DNA from: Macrocystis pyrifera
Lineage: Eukaryota > Sar > Phaeophyceae > Laminariales > Laminariaceae
Assembly: GCA_031763025.1 (NCBI GenBank)
Contig: JASSKH010000001.1
Coordinates: forward strand, 18,143,142-18,207,141
DNA length: 64,000 nucleotides
Direction: 5' to 3'
Positions 54,601-59,505 of the stretch are shown piece after piece. Numbering within the stretch: position 1 is the first letter of the stretch; each line of letters opens with the position of its first letter. The position numbers and the translations under genes were made by a program. The notes under the pieces were generated by a model that was not told where the DNA came from, searched no databases, and saw only the letters and a list, made by a program, of their open reading frames with translations.

Positions 54601-55113
54601 GCAAAAGCGCACGCAATCCAGGATTGTCGTATGCAAGGGTGCATTGCGATGACAACAACAGCACAGGTATCGAGCGAGGTCGCAGTTTCGGGTCGGTACA
54701 GCAGCAGCAGCAGCAGCAGCAGCAGCTGTTCTCCCCTCTATTCGCGCGTTCGAACCTGTTGTTGTTGCGTATTGAAACTGCACTGCTCCTGTGCACGGCT
54801 CCGACAAGCCGACAGCAGCAAATACAGCTACAATACTGCCAGAAGAACAGAATGAGTTTTTGACGCGGGTGAGACAACAGAGACTTCTTTACACTCCGAA
54901 ACGAAGAACGACAGCTCAGCTTTGTGCCAGCTCGACTGCAACTTCGCGAGTCTAGAGTCCAACAAGCCACGCTGATCCGCGGCGCTTGGTCGGCCACCAG
55001 GCCCTGCCCTCGGCACGGTGCACAACTCAACCCACCTGCCCCACGAACAGCTTCAGGGGCTGCTCCGACCTTGGCTCGCTCACAGGACCGTAGTGTGGCG
55101 CGTCCATAGCCAT
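7945..55113 (-). CDS. CELF/Bruno-like RNA-binding protein gene, spliced (whole gene span)
   Basis: Spliced gene assembled by eye from 11 exons; the join is 55036-55113, [unfound exon(s)], 33198-33281, 29293-29350, 26746-26867, 22219-22335, 20905-21144, 18752-18877, 17177-17270, 13575-13718, 12280-12397, 7945-8218. The product has RRM1 (RNP2 LKLFVGQ, RNP1 KGCAFLTY), RRM2 ([15 protein letters not shown]), a linker of about 150 residues, RRM3 ([30 protein letters not shown]) and a Gly-rich tail. This is the architecture of CELF/Bruno proteins, which bind UGU/GU-rich RNA and control splicing, translation and mRNA decay. Introns are GT-AG, with phases 0/?/0/1/0/0/0/0/1/1/2, and the phases agree across all adjacent recognised exons. 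Recognised coding sequence is 1455 bp; adding a typical RRM1 middle gives roughly 520-530 residues. Oddities are a 1-nt frameshift in RRM1 and an unlocated RRM1 segment. The family call is secure; the gene model is incomplete. Confidence 0.9.
9058..9468. mobile_element. TIR element interrupted by a retroposon
   Basis: The left end TGGTCCCTCTATAGTGCC and right end GGCGCTATAGAGGGACT are inverted repeats. Interior CGGCAACCGGCACTA and the right half match the shorter copy at 42090-42266. The left part is longer here and is interrupted by a poly-A element at 9199-9323. Confidence 0.65.
9199..9323 (+). mobile_element. Poly-A-tailed retroposon copy, nested
   Basis: About 90 bp nearly identical to 40837-40961 (ACCGGGGGGGAGAAGGGACG ... 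GGCTGGAAAGTAAAA) and ending in an A-rich tail. The tail and dispersed occurrence suggest a SINE-like or truncated LINE 3' end; no coding sequence remains. Confidence 0.65.
9737..9845. mobile_element. Palindromic MITE, copy 1
   Basis: TATTACGGGGGACCATAGTA at the left mirrors the right end, with a TA dinucleotide at each edge. The AT-rich core reads AAAATAGGTAAATATATAG. Confidence 0.9.
9890..10215. repeat. Tandem duplication, ~105 bp unit, 2-3 copies
   Basis: Units share GGTGCCTCGAGCTTTT.GTCGG and GAGACTCCTTTCCTCTGCTC; the two at about 10006-10110 and 10108-10215 are clear and a diverged one precedes them. Confidence 0.75.
10887..10919. repeat. CAGG microsatellite
   Basis: Eight CAGG/CAAG units. 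Confidence 0.9.
10925..11210. repeat. TTTCG/TTTTC-rich minisatellite
   Basis: Degenerate repeats of GTTTTCGTTTTC and GTTTCGTGTTCAG type. All units lie in the same orientation. Confidence 0.75.
12092..12203. mobile_element. Palindromic MITE, copy 2
   Basis: Same inverted ends (TATTACGGGGGACC ... GGTCCCCCGTAATA) with core in the opposite orientation to copy 1. It ends 77 bp from the RRM3 exon. Confidence 0.9.
12280..12397 (-). CDS. Exon: second half of RRM3
   Basis: 118 nt from tgctcatcag|GC to AAAG|gtaggat. It completes RNP1 (KGFGFVSY) and encodes [20 protein letters not shown] then [14 protein letters not shown], the conserved end of a CELF RRM3 (family pattern MNGFQIG.KRLKVQ.K). The exon ends in phase 2, splitting a Ser codon with the last exon. 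Confidence 0.95.
12398..13574 (-). other. Intron within RRM3
   Basis: 1177-bp phase-1 intron, gtgagc...atcag. Its centre (12893-13285) is a 70-bp tandem array. No coding segment is seen inside. Confidence 0.8.
12893..13285. repeat. ~70-bp tandem array A (5-6 units)
   Basis: Units contain CTTGACTGACCGCC, ACTA.AACCAGTATA and AAGGTCAAAATAGG, recurring every 66-71 bp (for example the TTGACGTG segment at about 12971, 13042, 13108, 13242). Same family as the arrays at 21560, 28505, 30295 and 63105. Confidence 0.85.
13575..13718 (-). CDS. Exon: first half of RRM3
   Basis: 144 nt (2 + 47 codons + 1). It encodes (G)[19 protein letters not shown] and continues to the second strand [15 protein letters not shown], ending in the first base of Gly. 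NLFIYHLP is the hallmark RNP2 of CELF RRM3. Acceptor gttttcaag|GG, donor TTCG|gtgagc. The strongest single family match in the window. Confidence 0.95.
15430..16400. repeat. Degenerate ~60-70 bp tandem repeats
   Basis: Repeated pattern CCCCAAAACTTGGGTCCAGT then TTGACTCTAATTCCAAGTAG, about a dozen diverged units. The motif CTAATTCCAAGT also occurs near 28150 and 38310, tying this field to the GGGACTGCAGTCC-type inserts there. Confidence 0.7.
17043..17145 (+). repeat. Dispersed repeat E, 3' portion
   Basis: GCCTGGTCAGTGAAAACCCG ... GGGATGCGAGGGTCTA, ending near GAGTACACTCCCCC. Same family as 24367-24650 and the cluster at 58.7-59.5 kb. Confidence 0.75.
17177..17270 (-). CDS. Exon: last linker segment before RRM3
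   Basis: 94 nt with acceptor cagctctcctcag| and donor AAGAAG|gtaggg. It encodes [20 protein letters not shown] and ends TRPQE plus the first base of Gly. Spliced to the next exon it gives [17 protein letters not shown], which matches the family's conserved [13 protein letters not shown] entry into RRM3. That match and the phase (0 in, 1 out) make this otherwise featureless exon convincing. Confidence 0.85.
17271..18751 (-). other. UGU-rich intron after the Tyr/Pro exon
   Basis: 1481-bp phase-0 intron, gtaagg...ctcag. The first ~740 nt in transcript sense (18730-17990) is dense in UGUUGG/UGGUGU units, written on plus as CCAACACCAACACC. CELF proteins bind UGU/GU-rich RNA, so this may be a self-binding site; that is inference. 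Confidence 0.7.
17990..18730. repeat. CCAACA/ACCAAC simple-sequence block
   Basis: Long imperfect hexamer-like repetition of CCAACA and CACCAA, most regular at 18590-18660. It gives open frames in several registers that are artefacts of the missing stops. Confidence 0.9.
18752..18877 (-). CDS. Exon: Tyr/Pro-rich linker segment
   Basis: 126 nt, 42 codons, phase 0/0, between ttacctcag| and CCG|gtaagg, both strong sites. It encodes [19 protein letters not shown], then [11 protein letters not shown] and [10 protein letters not shown]: a low-complexity Y/P/G/Q segment typical of the divergent CELF linker between RRM2 and RRM3. The intron following it is UGU-rich over some 700 nt in the sense orientation. 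Symmetric phase and length make it a good cassette-exon candidate. Confidence 0.85.
19844..19874. repeat. G31 homopolymer
   Basis: Uninterrupted G run preceded by TGC. Confidence 0.9.
20080..20240. repeat. GGGTC-rich palindromic block
   Basis: CGGGTCGGGTCGGGTCGGGT and the complementary CGACCCGACCCG face each other. It resembles the GGGCC blocks at 47.9-49.1 kb and could be the remnant of a DNA transposon with GC-rich subterminal repeats. Confidence 0.5.
20905..21144 (-). CDS. Exon: end of RRM2 and start of the linker
   Basis: 240 nt, 80 codons, phase 0/0, from cgtag|GGA to CAG|gtatta. It opens [24 protein letters not shown]-x-LVVKFAD across the junction is the conserved end of RRM2 in Bruno-like proteins. 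The rest is disordered linker: a Gly9-type run and two copies of a DVYP-containing motif ([18 protein letters not shown]). The acceptor lies about 26 nt from a C11 run on the coding strand that may serve as pyrimidine tract. Frame-preserving if skipped. Confidence 0.9.
21260..21420. repeat. Short GATCCGTAGGGCA-type repeats
   Basis: Six or so units of about 25 bp built on (A)GATCCGTA..GTA.AA.A, direct orientation. Confidence 0.6.
21560..22217. repeat. ~70-bp tandem array B (about 8 diverged units)
   Basis: Units contain GTGTGACTGACCG, ACTAAAACCAGTA and AATAGTCCTTGACGCG. The last unit ends TGTGTGACTGACC directly at the exon/intron border, so its complement supplies the donor sequence GTCAGTCACACACC. 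Confidence 0.8.
22219..22335 (-). CDS. Exon: second half of RRM2
   Basis: 117 nt, 39 codons, phase 0 at both ends. It starts [13 protein letters not shown] and continues [18 protein letters not shown], ending [11 protein letters not shown]1 is KGCAFVKF. The acceptor follows a T9 tract (tttttttttcggtcag|). The donor GAG|gtcagtcacacacc is 14 nt identical over GTCAGTCACACACC to units of the tandem array that fills the intron beyond it (21560-22217). Being a multiple of 3 with symmetric phase, this exon could be skipped without shifting the frame, though skipping would destroy RRM2. Confidence 0.92.
22536..22645. mobile_element. Palindromic MITE, copy 3
   Basis: Ends TATCACGGGGGACCATAGTA and ACTATGGTTCTCTGTAATA. 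The right end is diverged. Confidence 0.88.
22995..23340. mobile_element. TIR element C, copy 1 (346 bp)
   Basis: Left AAGAGCGTTGACTTCGCTGC and right GCGCTGAAAAAACG ... CAGCGCTCTT are inverted repeats of about 45 bp with mismatches. The interior contains paired AATACCG units and a GGACTGCAGTCC palindrome. Confidence 0.7.
23755..24235. repeat. ~235-bp tandem duplication
   Basis: Two units sharing GCCAACGGAGAGG/GCCATCGGAGAGG, TTTTTGTCGTCTGT.TTCTAC and CACATATCACCGACCGAGGT, in direct orientation, with a third partial unit after 24115. Confidence 0.8.
24367..24650 (+). repeat. Dispersed repeat E, near full length
   Basis: Begins AGTACCCCCAATGCTGTTTC, includes CCGCCTCACAAGCGGTTCTT, CGACTCGCCGAACACCTCAC and the GGTCGGTGAAAACCCGACGT block, and ends near ACTACACCCCTGC. 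Confidence 0.8.
26746..26867 (-). CDS. Exon: first half of RRM2
   Basis: 122 nt encoding (G)[19 protein letters not shown] and on to the helix-1 region ending [15 protein letters not shown] is the RNP2 of RRM2. The acceptor is most likely ggtag| at 26868, because it gives phase 1 and joins the previous exon's Gly codon; another AG lies 18 nt inside. The donor is GAG|gtcagtc, unusual in having C at intron position 3 and shared with the next exon's donor. Confidence 0.88.
28013..28452. mobile_element. TIR element C, copy 2
   Basis: Left AAGAGCGTTGAGTTTGAACA with GATCGTTTTTCAG; right CCGCTGAAAAACCAGCGCAC then CCCCTTTACTCC. The right terminus is decayed, so the end point is approximate. Confidence 0.6.
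28505..28875. repeat. ~70-bp tandem array C (5-6 units, inverted relative to A, B, D)
   Basis: Units contain GAGCGGTCAGTCAAGGAGTC, AACCGCGGTCTCCTC and TATACTA.TTTTAGTGTA. It lies in the opposite orientation to arrays A, B and D, hence antisense to the gene. Confidence 0.88.
29293..29350 (-). CDS. Small exon: end of RRM1 and RRM1-RRM2 linker
   Basis: 58 nt between acceptor gcttgcttgcag| and donor CTGG|gtgagc. It encodes [19 protein letters not shown] plus the first base of Gly. NPVQVRPAD is the conserved last strand of a CELF RRM1 (compare the family's QVKPAD/QVKYAD). Phase 0 in and phase 1 out match the flanking exons. It was found by looking for this segment, but both splice sites are strong and the phase agreement is independent support. 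Confidence 0.85.
30295..30410. repeat. Fragment of the 70-bp repeat family
   Basis: GGAGACCGCGGTTTGACCCC then GTGACTGACCGACC, about one and a half units. Confidence 0.75.
31522..31627. mobile_element. Palindromic MITE, copy 4
   Basis: GGACCATAGTAAATAGGACC at left and GGTCCTATTTACTAGGGTCC at right; the outermost bases of the ends are diverged. Confidence 0.85.
31770..31905. repeat. Direct repeat, two ~65-bp units
   Basis: AAAAAAATCAAGTCAAATTG and GAGCCGAAAGTCC recur about 70 bp apart. Confidence 0.8.
31982..32089. mobile_element. Palindromic MITE, copy 5
   Basis: TATTACGGGGGTACATAGTT ... AACTATGGACCCCGTAATA. Confidence 0.9.
32885..32997. mobile_element. Palindromic MITE, copy 6
   Basis: TATTACGGGGGACCATACGT ... 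TACTATGGTCTCCCGTAATA. Confidence 0.9.
33198..33281 (-). CDS. Exon encoding the end of RRM1, with a +1 frameshift
   Basis: The acceptor ccgctacag|GA and donor AAC|gtgagt bound an 84-nt exon. It opens [20 protein letters not shown] (K and first base of G come from the previous exon; RNP1 = KGCAFLTY). The frame then meets ATT CCA CAA TAA. In the next frame the same DNA continues FHNKVKLPN, exactly the FHN..xLP segment expected after the RRM1 second helix. The two readings join if the AAAA at about 33225-33228 were AAA. With 83 nt the exon would end in phase 0 and join perfectly to the next exon. So the exon is real by homology, but broken by one base as given. Confidence 0.85.
33891..33945. mobile_element. 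Palindromic MITE, partial copy 7
   Basis: GGGGACCATACTAATCAGGA and ACACAAAAAACTACATATT resemble the left half; the right half is absent. Confidence 0.55.
34267..34315. repeat. G35/G13 homopolymer tract
   Basis: G35, one C, G13. It produces spurious poly-Gly/poly-Pro frames. Confidence 0.9.
35100..35207. mobile_element. Palindromic MITE, copy 8
   Basis: TATTACGGGGGACCATTATT ... TTACTATGGTCCCCCGTATTA. Confidence 0.9.
35835..36138. mobile_element. TIR element C, copy 3 (304 bp)
   Basis: Best preserved: left AAGAGCGTTGAGTTTGCACA with GCTCGTTTTTTAGCG; right CGCTGAAAAACGATC ... CAACGCTCTT. TIRs are about 48 bp. The interior carries two CTCGACCAGGTCTTTCC units. Confidence 0.8.
36601..36709. mobile_element. 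Palindromic MITE, copy 9
   Basis: Near-perfect: TATTACAGGGGTCCATAGTT mirrored by AACTATGGACCCCTGTAATA. Both ends share compensatory differences from the family (ACAGGGGTCC), suggesting terminal symmetry is maintained. Confidence 0.92.
37177..37287. mobile_element. Palindromic MITE, copy 10
   Basis: TATGACGGGGGACCACAGTA ... ACCATGGTCCCCCGATATA. Confidence 0.88.
38081..38155. repeat. CAAT/CAAC microsatellite
   Basis: Alternating AATCAACC and AATC units. Confidence 0.9.
38268..38362. repeat. Palindromic GGGACTGCGGTAC element
   Basis: CTTTGGTACCGCAGTCCCG and CGGGACTGCGGTACTAAAAG are inverted with CTAATTCCAAGTGATTTG between. Related cores occur at 28130-28200, 37450-37540 and 46490-46560. Confidence 0.65.
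39569..39656 (-). repeat. tRNA-like sequence (possible SINE head)
   Basis: The minus strand contains GCGGTTCGAATCTTGG, a good pol III B-box/T-loop, preceded by CACCGACCGCTCTCGGTG, which folds as a stem-loop where an anticodon arm would be, and TAGTTCAACAAG as a weak A-box. Stems do not pair well enough for a functional tRNA. Confidence 0.45.
40837..40961 (+). mobile_element. Poly-A-tailed retroposon copy
   Basis: ACCGGGGGGGAGAAGGGACG through GGCTGGAAAGTAAAA with an A24 tail; about 90% identical by eye to the nested copy at 9199. Confidence 0.75.
41396..41690 (-). repeat. Dispersed repeat E, minus copy with G tract
   Basis: A G19 tract then GTACTCATTGTCATGCATGG and the complement of the family (CACGTCGGGTTTTTACCGAC, CCGCTTGTGAGGCGGACTTG), ending near GCCACTTCCAGAGACAGCAA. 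Confidence 0.8.
41932..42041. mobile_element. Palindromic MITE, copy 11
   Basis: TATTTACGGGGAACCATAGT ... ACTATGGTCTCCCGTAATA. Confidence 0.88.
42090..42266. mobile_element. TIR element D, uninterrupted copy
   Basis: GTGGTCCCTCTAAAGTGCCG at left and a decayed ATAAGAGGGACTAC at right. The interior matches the right half of 9058-9468. Confidence 0.65.
43384..43745. repeat. GC-rich conserved block, copy 1
   Basis: Much more GC-rich than its surroundings. Collinear similarity to 51007-51275 includes GTCGG.GA, GAA.CACGCGAA, GGCGCTGCGCTG and GCGCCCCGGC. Open segments exist on both strands (minus reads ...[14 protein letters not shown]-stop). Function is unknown; it could be a decayed exon or transposon ORF. 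Confidence 0.55.
45598..45790. repeat. G/T-rich minisatellite
   Basis: Runs of GGGTGGGGG and GAGGGTGGGGGAGG with many G tracts of 3 or more; potential G-quadruplex former on the plus strand. Confidence 0.85.
47440..47540. repeat. Perfect-type direct repeat, ~53 bp unit
   Basis: GAGAAAAGTGTACCTTGGTG CCGGGTAGGTTTT then GGAATTATTCGGCCA occurs twice in tandem with one or two differences. Confidence 0.85.
47862..49165. mobile_element. GGGCCGGGCC-bounded region, possible DNA transposon remnant
   Basis: GGGCCGGGCCG motifs crowd both sides (47870-48070 and 48900-49150), including the palindrome at 48899-48935. The middle has a CTG tract and open frames without family match. GC-rich inverted subterminal repeats of this kind occur in some hAT-type elements; the assignment is inference. 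Confidence 0.4.
48632..48662. repeat. CTG microsatellite
   Basis: Ten CTG units; gives poly-Ala, poly-Ser and poly-Gln frames on the minus strand. Confidence 0.9.
49731..49836. mobile_element. Palindromic MITE, copy 12
   Basis: TACAGGGGACCATACTACAT ... TTACTATGCTCCCCCGTAATA. Confidence 0.85.
49920..50040 (+). repeat. Duplicated segment, copy 1
   Basis: GGGACAGTCTGGCACTGCGA to TTTACCAAGAAGAA, repeated at 51387-51495 in the same orientation. Confidence 0.75.
51007..51275. repeat. GC-rich conserved block, copy 2
   Basis: Homologous to 43384-43745, about 80 bp shorter. Minus strand reads ...[13 protein letters not shown]... and plus strand has overlapping open frames; neither matches a family I recognise. 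Confidence 0.55.
51387..51495 (+). repeat. Duplicated segment, copy 2
   Basis: Counterpart of 49920-50040, followed by two AAGAAGAAGCGTGTCCTC units. Confidence 0.75.
54467..54489. repeat. A23 homopolymer
   Basis: Uninterrupted A run, followed shortly by a CAG repeat at 54700-54724. Confidence 0.9.
54700..54724. repeat. CAG microsatellite
   Basis: Eight CAG units inside the interval between exon 1 and the RRM1-end exon. Confidence 0.9.
55036..55113 (-). CDS. Exon 1: start codon and RNP2 of RRM1
   Basis: Reads [15 protein letters not shown] then [11 protein letters not shown], 26 codons, ending phase 0 before the donor GCAG|gtgggt. LKLFVGQ is the RNP2 strand of a CELF-type RRM1. The start at 55111-55113 is the first ATG after an in-frame TAG near 55171-55173; a second in-frame ATG lies two codons later and could also be used. 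The exon sits in a GC-rich stretch unlike the AT-richer introns, as do the other exons. It was assigned to this gene because the RNP2 motif, strand and order fit; the next exon that would prove the join was not found. Confidence 0.75.
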
Positions 55114-55560
55114 CCCGGAAGCTTCCCGTGACGGAGCCACCCAAGACCAAAAGCGCAGCTGTCGCAGCGACTATCGCCAGCGAGTCCCGATCCTATCCCA
55201 CTGCGGTTCGATGCCCGAGGCAGCAGTCGGCAAGCAAGCACGCGTGCAATAGCCGATGGGTCGTCGACTTATTTCTTTCAAGCAGGGGTCCTCGCGAAGA
55301 ACCGGGGTATGGATGCGCAACCGAACGGATGATAATTTCGACGCTAAACGCGCACTTTTCGCCCACGCGCGCCGCGCAACTGCACTCCCCGTCCTCCCTG
55401 CGTGAGCCGCCCGGGCGCCTCGCGTGCCAGCTCTCGCGGCAGCAGGCGAAAAGGTCAGAGTCGGGAGGGAAGCAGTAGCAGGTAGCGGCTAGTCGGCGTC
55501 GGCGGGTGAAGGTCAAGAGTTTCTTGTGGAACAACTTCGGATTTTGGTGAGAGACGGGAA
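55114..55560 (-). promoter_or_regulatory. Probable 5' UTR / promoter-proximal GC-rich region
   Basis: GC- and CpG-rich DNA directly upstream of the start codon, in contrast to the repeat-rich DNA beyond 55.9 kb. It contains the in-frame stop that bounds the first coding exon. No clear TATA box or transcription start can be read. A non-coding upstream exon is possible. Confidence 0.35.
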
Positions 55561-55709
55561 GAGGAGGAAGAGCAGCGACACCACACTCGCGTGGCGCTTG
55601 CTTGCCTTTTCTGTTTTGTTTTCTCTCTTTCTTGCTTTTGCGTGCGAGGTTTTCTCGCTCTTTATTTTATGAAATATTATGCTGTTTGGCGGGTGGCGGC
55701 TATGCTGAA

Positions 55710-55725
55710 CGCTGATTGGCTGAGC
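55710..55725 (-). promoter_or_regulatory. Possible CCAAT box
   Basis: The minus strand reads TCAGCCAATCAGC here, with the CCAAT core at 55715-55719, about 600 bp upstream of the ATG in gene orientation. A CCAAT box with this flanking (CCAATCAG) is the usual NF-Y site. One short match is weak evidence, but the position before a GC-rich 5' region is reasonable. Confidence 0.3.
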
Positions 55726-57170
55726 GGAATATTATTTAGCGGCAATATTGGGCACCTGCACACACCGCCCAAAAAATCAGCCAAAAATAAATCAGAAAGA
55801 TACGGCGGAGGTCGTTGTTGTTGTGTGCTGCTGCAGGTAGCCAGCCTCTGGGATGCGGAGAGGGGAAGAGTGCTGTAATGCAGACCTCTAAACGGTTGCC
55901 TGAGCGGGTTAGGGTCATGGATGGTGTGGGGGGCTGGACTGCGTGGCATGACACACAGGGTTTGGGATGGCAATCCGAGACCTTACACATAAAGCTGTCA
56001 ACTGAGCCTCTGTGAGCTATACACGAATAGTCGTTATTATATTGCTCCCTCTCTCCCTGCTCCTCTCCTCGCCTCTCCTCTCCTCCCCACCCTCCCCCTC
56101 TCATGCCTGCCGCCCACCATCATACGAATATATTATCATGTATCTCCAGAAATGGCCCATACCAGGTATCTAAGTGTCAACCGATATTACTTAACGCGTA
56201 ATTCATCAATGAATTTTGTGAGATTATACTATTAAACATATAATTACTGGTATAATCTAATAGTCTGTACACCTCAAAAATGAAAATCGCAAAAAAATAG
56301 TATTAAATATTATTGACTATTTCAATGGAGCACTGATTTTATTCATAATCCAAGAGTGTCATAAAAGTCATCAGCTGATCCAAGAGTGTGTGTCATGAGT
56401 CATCAGGTACCTGGTACCTGGTACGTGGTACCTGCTATATAGTCCCAGTACTGGAATATATTTCTCGTTCGTAGAAAAAAACTATGGAGGTATCGTACGG
56501 TTACTGATGGTCGGCATTGCTGTGCATTTTGGTTCATTTTCAAAAAGAAAAACTGTTCTTCCTCAGCCATGTATATGGCTCGGCTCATTTTTAGATCGGA
56601 CTTTCGGCCGTCGTGTGTATTAATGTTATTAATAATACTGATGTAGTATGTACTAACTACTGCTGTAGAAATAAAAATCAAATTTGAATTTGATACCGGT
56701 ATCATATTTATACATGCATACATACCAGGTACGTAGTAGGCACTTTAATCAACTGAAAAAAAAATCGAGTTTGAACTTGATTGCATGCATACGTACTACT
56801 AATATAATTTAATTAAGAGTATATACAACAAGTATACCAGGTAGCAGCTACTCTGGCAGCTTCATACGAAAATATACCAGCTGATGAATACCCTAATCTG
56901 TATGTATGTACTCTTCGGGCGGGTACCCGGGTATGATATCTTATACCCACGGGCGGGTATTCCTTAGCATCGAACGACGAGTTTTTCTCGAATGGCGTTA
57001 ATATTATTGACCCCCAGTGTACCATTTACTTTCTTTCCGTACAGTAGTATTACAAAAGTAAGTCTGATACGGCAGCTACATACAGTATATACCCGGGTAG
57101 TAGTGACGCATTCAGTCGGGTAGGTCTTACAGTGTTCCGTACATATTGCGTAGTAGCGCCCCTACTCGTA

Positions 57171-57372
57171 CATACATATACCTAACCGTGGCCTTGATTA
57201 TGCATGAATGGGTTTACTCTTGTTTCTCAGCGGGTGGAACGGCGTAGAACCTGCGAACGAGCGTACCTGGTCCCCTACTTACATACATATACCTAACCGT
57301 AGCCTTGATTATGCACGGGTTTACCGTGGTTTCTCGGCGGGTGGAACGGCGTAGAACCTGCGGACGAGCATA
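57171..57372. repeat. Tandem duplication, ~110 bp unit
   Basis: CATACATATACCTAACCGT, GCCTTGATTATGCA and GGGTGGAACGGCGTAGAACC occur twice in order. Confidence 0.9.
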
Positions 57373-57509
57373 ATACCTGGTATATTATTGTGCCCATCAG
57401 AAATAAACAAAATCTAAACTCTGGGGTATACTCGGGTATACTCGGGTAGCTTTTTCAGTAGTTGACCCGAAATACCACATTGATATGTCACAAGGTTAAC
57501 CTGAGCGCG

Positions 57510-58100
57510 TATCATTCAAAATGTGGACGAAACCCTGCCGCCCCGTGGGTACACGACAGACTCCGTGGTCTTGTCCTGCAGAACACATATATTGAATATA
57601 TCCGGTACCAGCAGTGCATCACGCTGCTCCCCAAGGCACCTCTCCACATTGTAACACTCCAAGATTGTACGGAGCTCATACGCACGCGTAGGCCACCACC
57701 TGGATGAGCATCTGGCCGTCGTATGTCTGGGCTCCCGGACCCCATAGCTGGTCCTTTCCAGAAAACTAGAAGATAGGGGCAAGAAGTTGTGAACCTTCAT
57801 AGCACAACGCACCGTGTCTATATATGCACGGACGCTTGTTTCCCCGGGGACCACTCGTGATTGTCCCCTTTCCCTGCCATCAAACCTCAACCGGAAACCC
57901 CGCTTGGATCCACAGTGAATCTAAGAGAACCATCGCAACATACTCCCCAGATGGTTGGCCAGGGACAGGACAGCCACGCGATACAACTAACAGGACCACC
58001 ACAACATCCTCCCCAGCGGGTTGGCCAGGAGTAGGACAACCACGCGACACAACCAAGAGATACACCGCAACACAACCCCCCCGCTAAACTACCCAGATAT
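57510..58100 (-). pseudogene. Degenerate coding-like segment, family unknown
   Basis: Minus strand carries YELRTILECYNVERCLGEQR and on to ...VVYPRGGRVSSTF-stop (57516-57680), with YDGQMLIQVV just upstream in another frame, as if frame-shifted. Further upstream a ~66-bp unit encoding VVSRGCP.PGQP.GE is duplicated. No family recognised; possibly a decayed transposon gene, or chance. Confidence 0.25.
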
Positions 58101-58714
58101 AATTCCCTACCTATAAACACACTACTAGGCTCATAATGTTGTTCGCGAGTAAGTATGAATGGTATGTGTACCCGTGTCATATATGAATATGAGCACCGTA
58201 AATAATTGGTGGCAAATAATACAATGAGTGTAGGGCGGCATGGGACCCAGACTACTACTTACCGTGTTACTTTTAATACTTTGCGGATTTTGTCTCTCAA
58301 TCATGTTTGACCACGCTCGCACAGGGTGCAACACTCAAAACGATACTACACTGATTTACTCCCCCCAAGCAACGCAATGAAACGCCCAGATGTTGGAGTT
58401 GTCTCTATTGGGAGAGTAGGAACGGTGTCCCGTCTCGAAAGGGATGCGTCGTCAATGGTCAAGCGACGAAGGCAGGCAGGCAGCAAATGAGTACTCCTCC
58501 CCCCCGTTTACGTATAGGTTGGGCTGGCATCGGTTGGCAAGGACACTCTGTGTATAACATGGCGCTTACTACTACAGTAGACAATCAGGGTACAGTTTTT
58601 TTTTTCGGCGGTCAGTCACAGCTGGCGATCGAGTCACATATTTTGTGCGAGGTAGAGAACCTTCACTCTGCACAAGGGGAATTATCGTATCTCGCAGTGT
58701 TTGCGGTAAGGCAC

Positions 58715-59000
58715 CCACGGAGCAGTTACATAGTATCCCCAATGCTTCCTCTGGAAGTGGCCGCACCGGAAAATAAGTCAATTCGTTAAAGATGGCATCC
58801 ATGTGCAAGCTCACACACACGCGATTCTTTGTAGGATACAGCTTACCCTTCATGCGACTCGCCGAACACCTAACGGTGCTTCGCGTTTGATGCATGCAAT
58901 GTGTGCCTGGGCGGTGAAAACACAACGTACTCCGTCCCGGCATTGTCGTAGGGATGCGAAGGTCTATGGTCATACGACCACTGCCGTACATGATGTCGAG
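58715..59000 (+). repeat. Dispersed repeat E
   Basis: From ACCCACGGAGCAGTTACATA and CCAATGCTTCCTCTGGAAGT to GTCTATGGTCATACGACCAC and GAGTACACCCC. Confidence 0.82.
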
Positions 59001-59009
59001 TACACCCCA

Positions 59010-59190
59010 TGCAACTCACCTTTCATGCGACTCGCCCAACATATCATGTGGCGCTTTGCGCTTGGTGCAGGCAGTGTCTGCCTGGTCGGTGAAAACCCGA
59101 CGTGCTCCGTCCGGGCATTGCAGGATGCGAGGGTCTATGGTCATACGACTACGGCCATGTATAATATTGAGTACCCTTCCCCCCCCGCCC
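59010..59190 (+). repeat. Dispersed repeat E, truncated
   Basis: Starts at CAACTCACCTTTCATGCGAC and ends GAGTACCCTTCCCCCCCCG; the 5' third is missing. Confidence 0.8.
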
Positions 59191-59204
59191 CCACCTCCCC
59201 CGTG

Positions 59205-59505
59205 GCAGTTACATAGTACCTCAATTGCTATCTCTTGAAGTGACCACACAGGGAAATAAATTAACTCGTTGAAGCTGCTATCCATGTGCAAGTCCGCCTC
59301 ACAACCGGTTTTCAGAAGGTTGCAGCTCAGGCACCCTTCATGCGACTCGCCGACGCCGAACACCGCACGGTGCTTCGCGCTTGGTGTACGCAATGTCTGC
59401 CTGGTCGGTGAAAGCCCGACGTGCTCCGTCCGGGCACTGTAGGGATGCGAGGGTCTATGGTCATACGACTATGGTCATGCATGATAACGAGTACACCCCC
59501 CACCA
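59205..59505 (+). repeat. Dispersed repeat E
   Basis: Full-type copy ending CGAGTACACCCCCCACC; third in a direct cluster. Confidence 0.82.

Larger units (their letters stand above)
33282..55035 (-). other. Intronic interval holding the unlocated RRM1 middle exon(s)
   Basis: 21.75 kb between exon 1 (ends phase 0 after VGQ) and the RRM1-end exon (starts in the Gly of KG, phase 1). About 40 codons of RRM1 (loop, helix 1, strand 2) should lie here, as one exon or more, minus strand. I searched for a phase 0-to-1 segment ending Lys/Arg-Gly and found none convincing. The interval is full of repeats listed separately. Confidence 0.7.

Noticed and set aside
59090-59170. CTACGGCCAT resembling the start of 5S rRNA in repeat E
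   Set aside because: Only ten bases match; box A and box C of 5S are absent.
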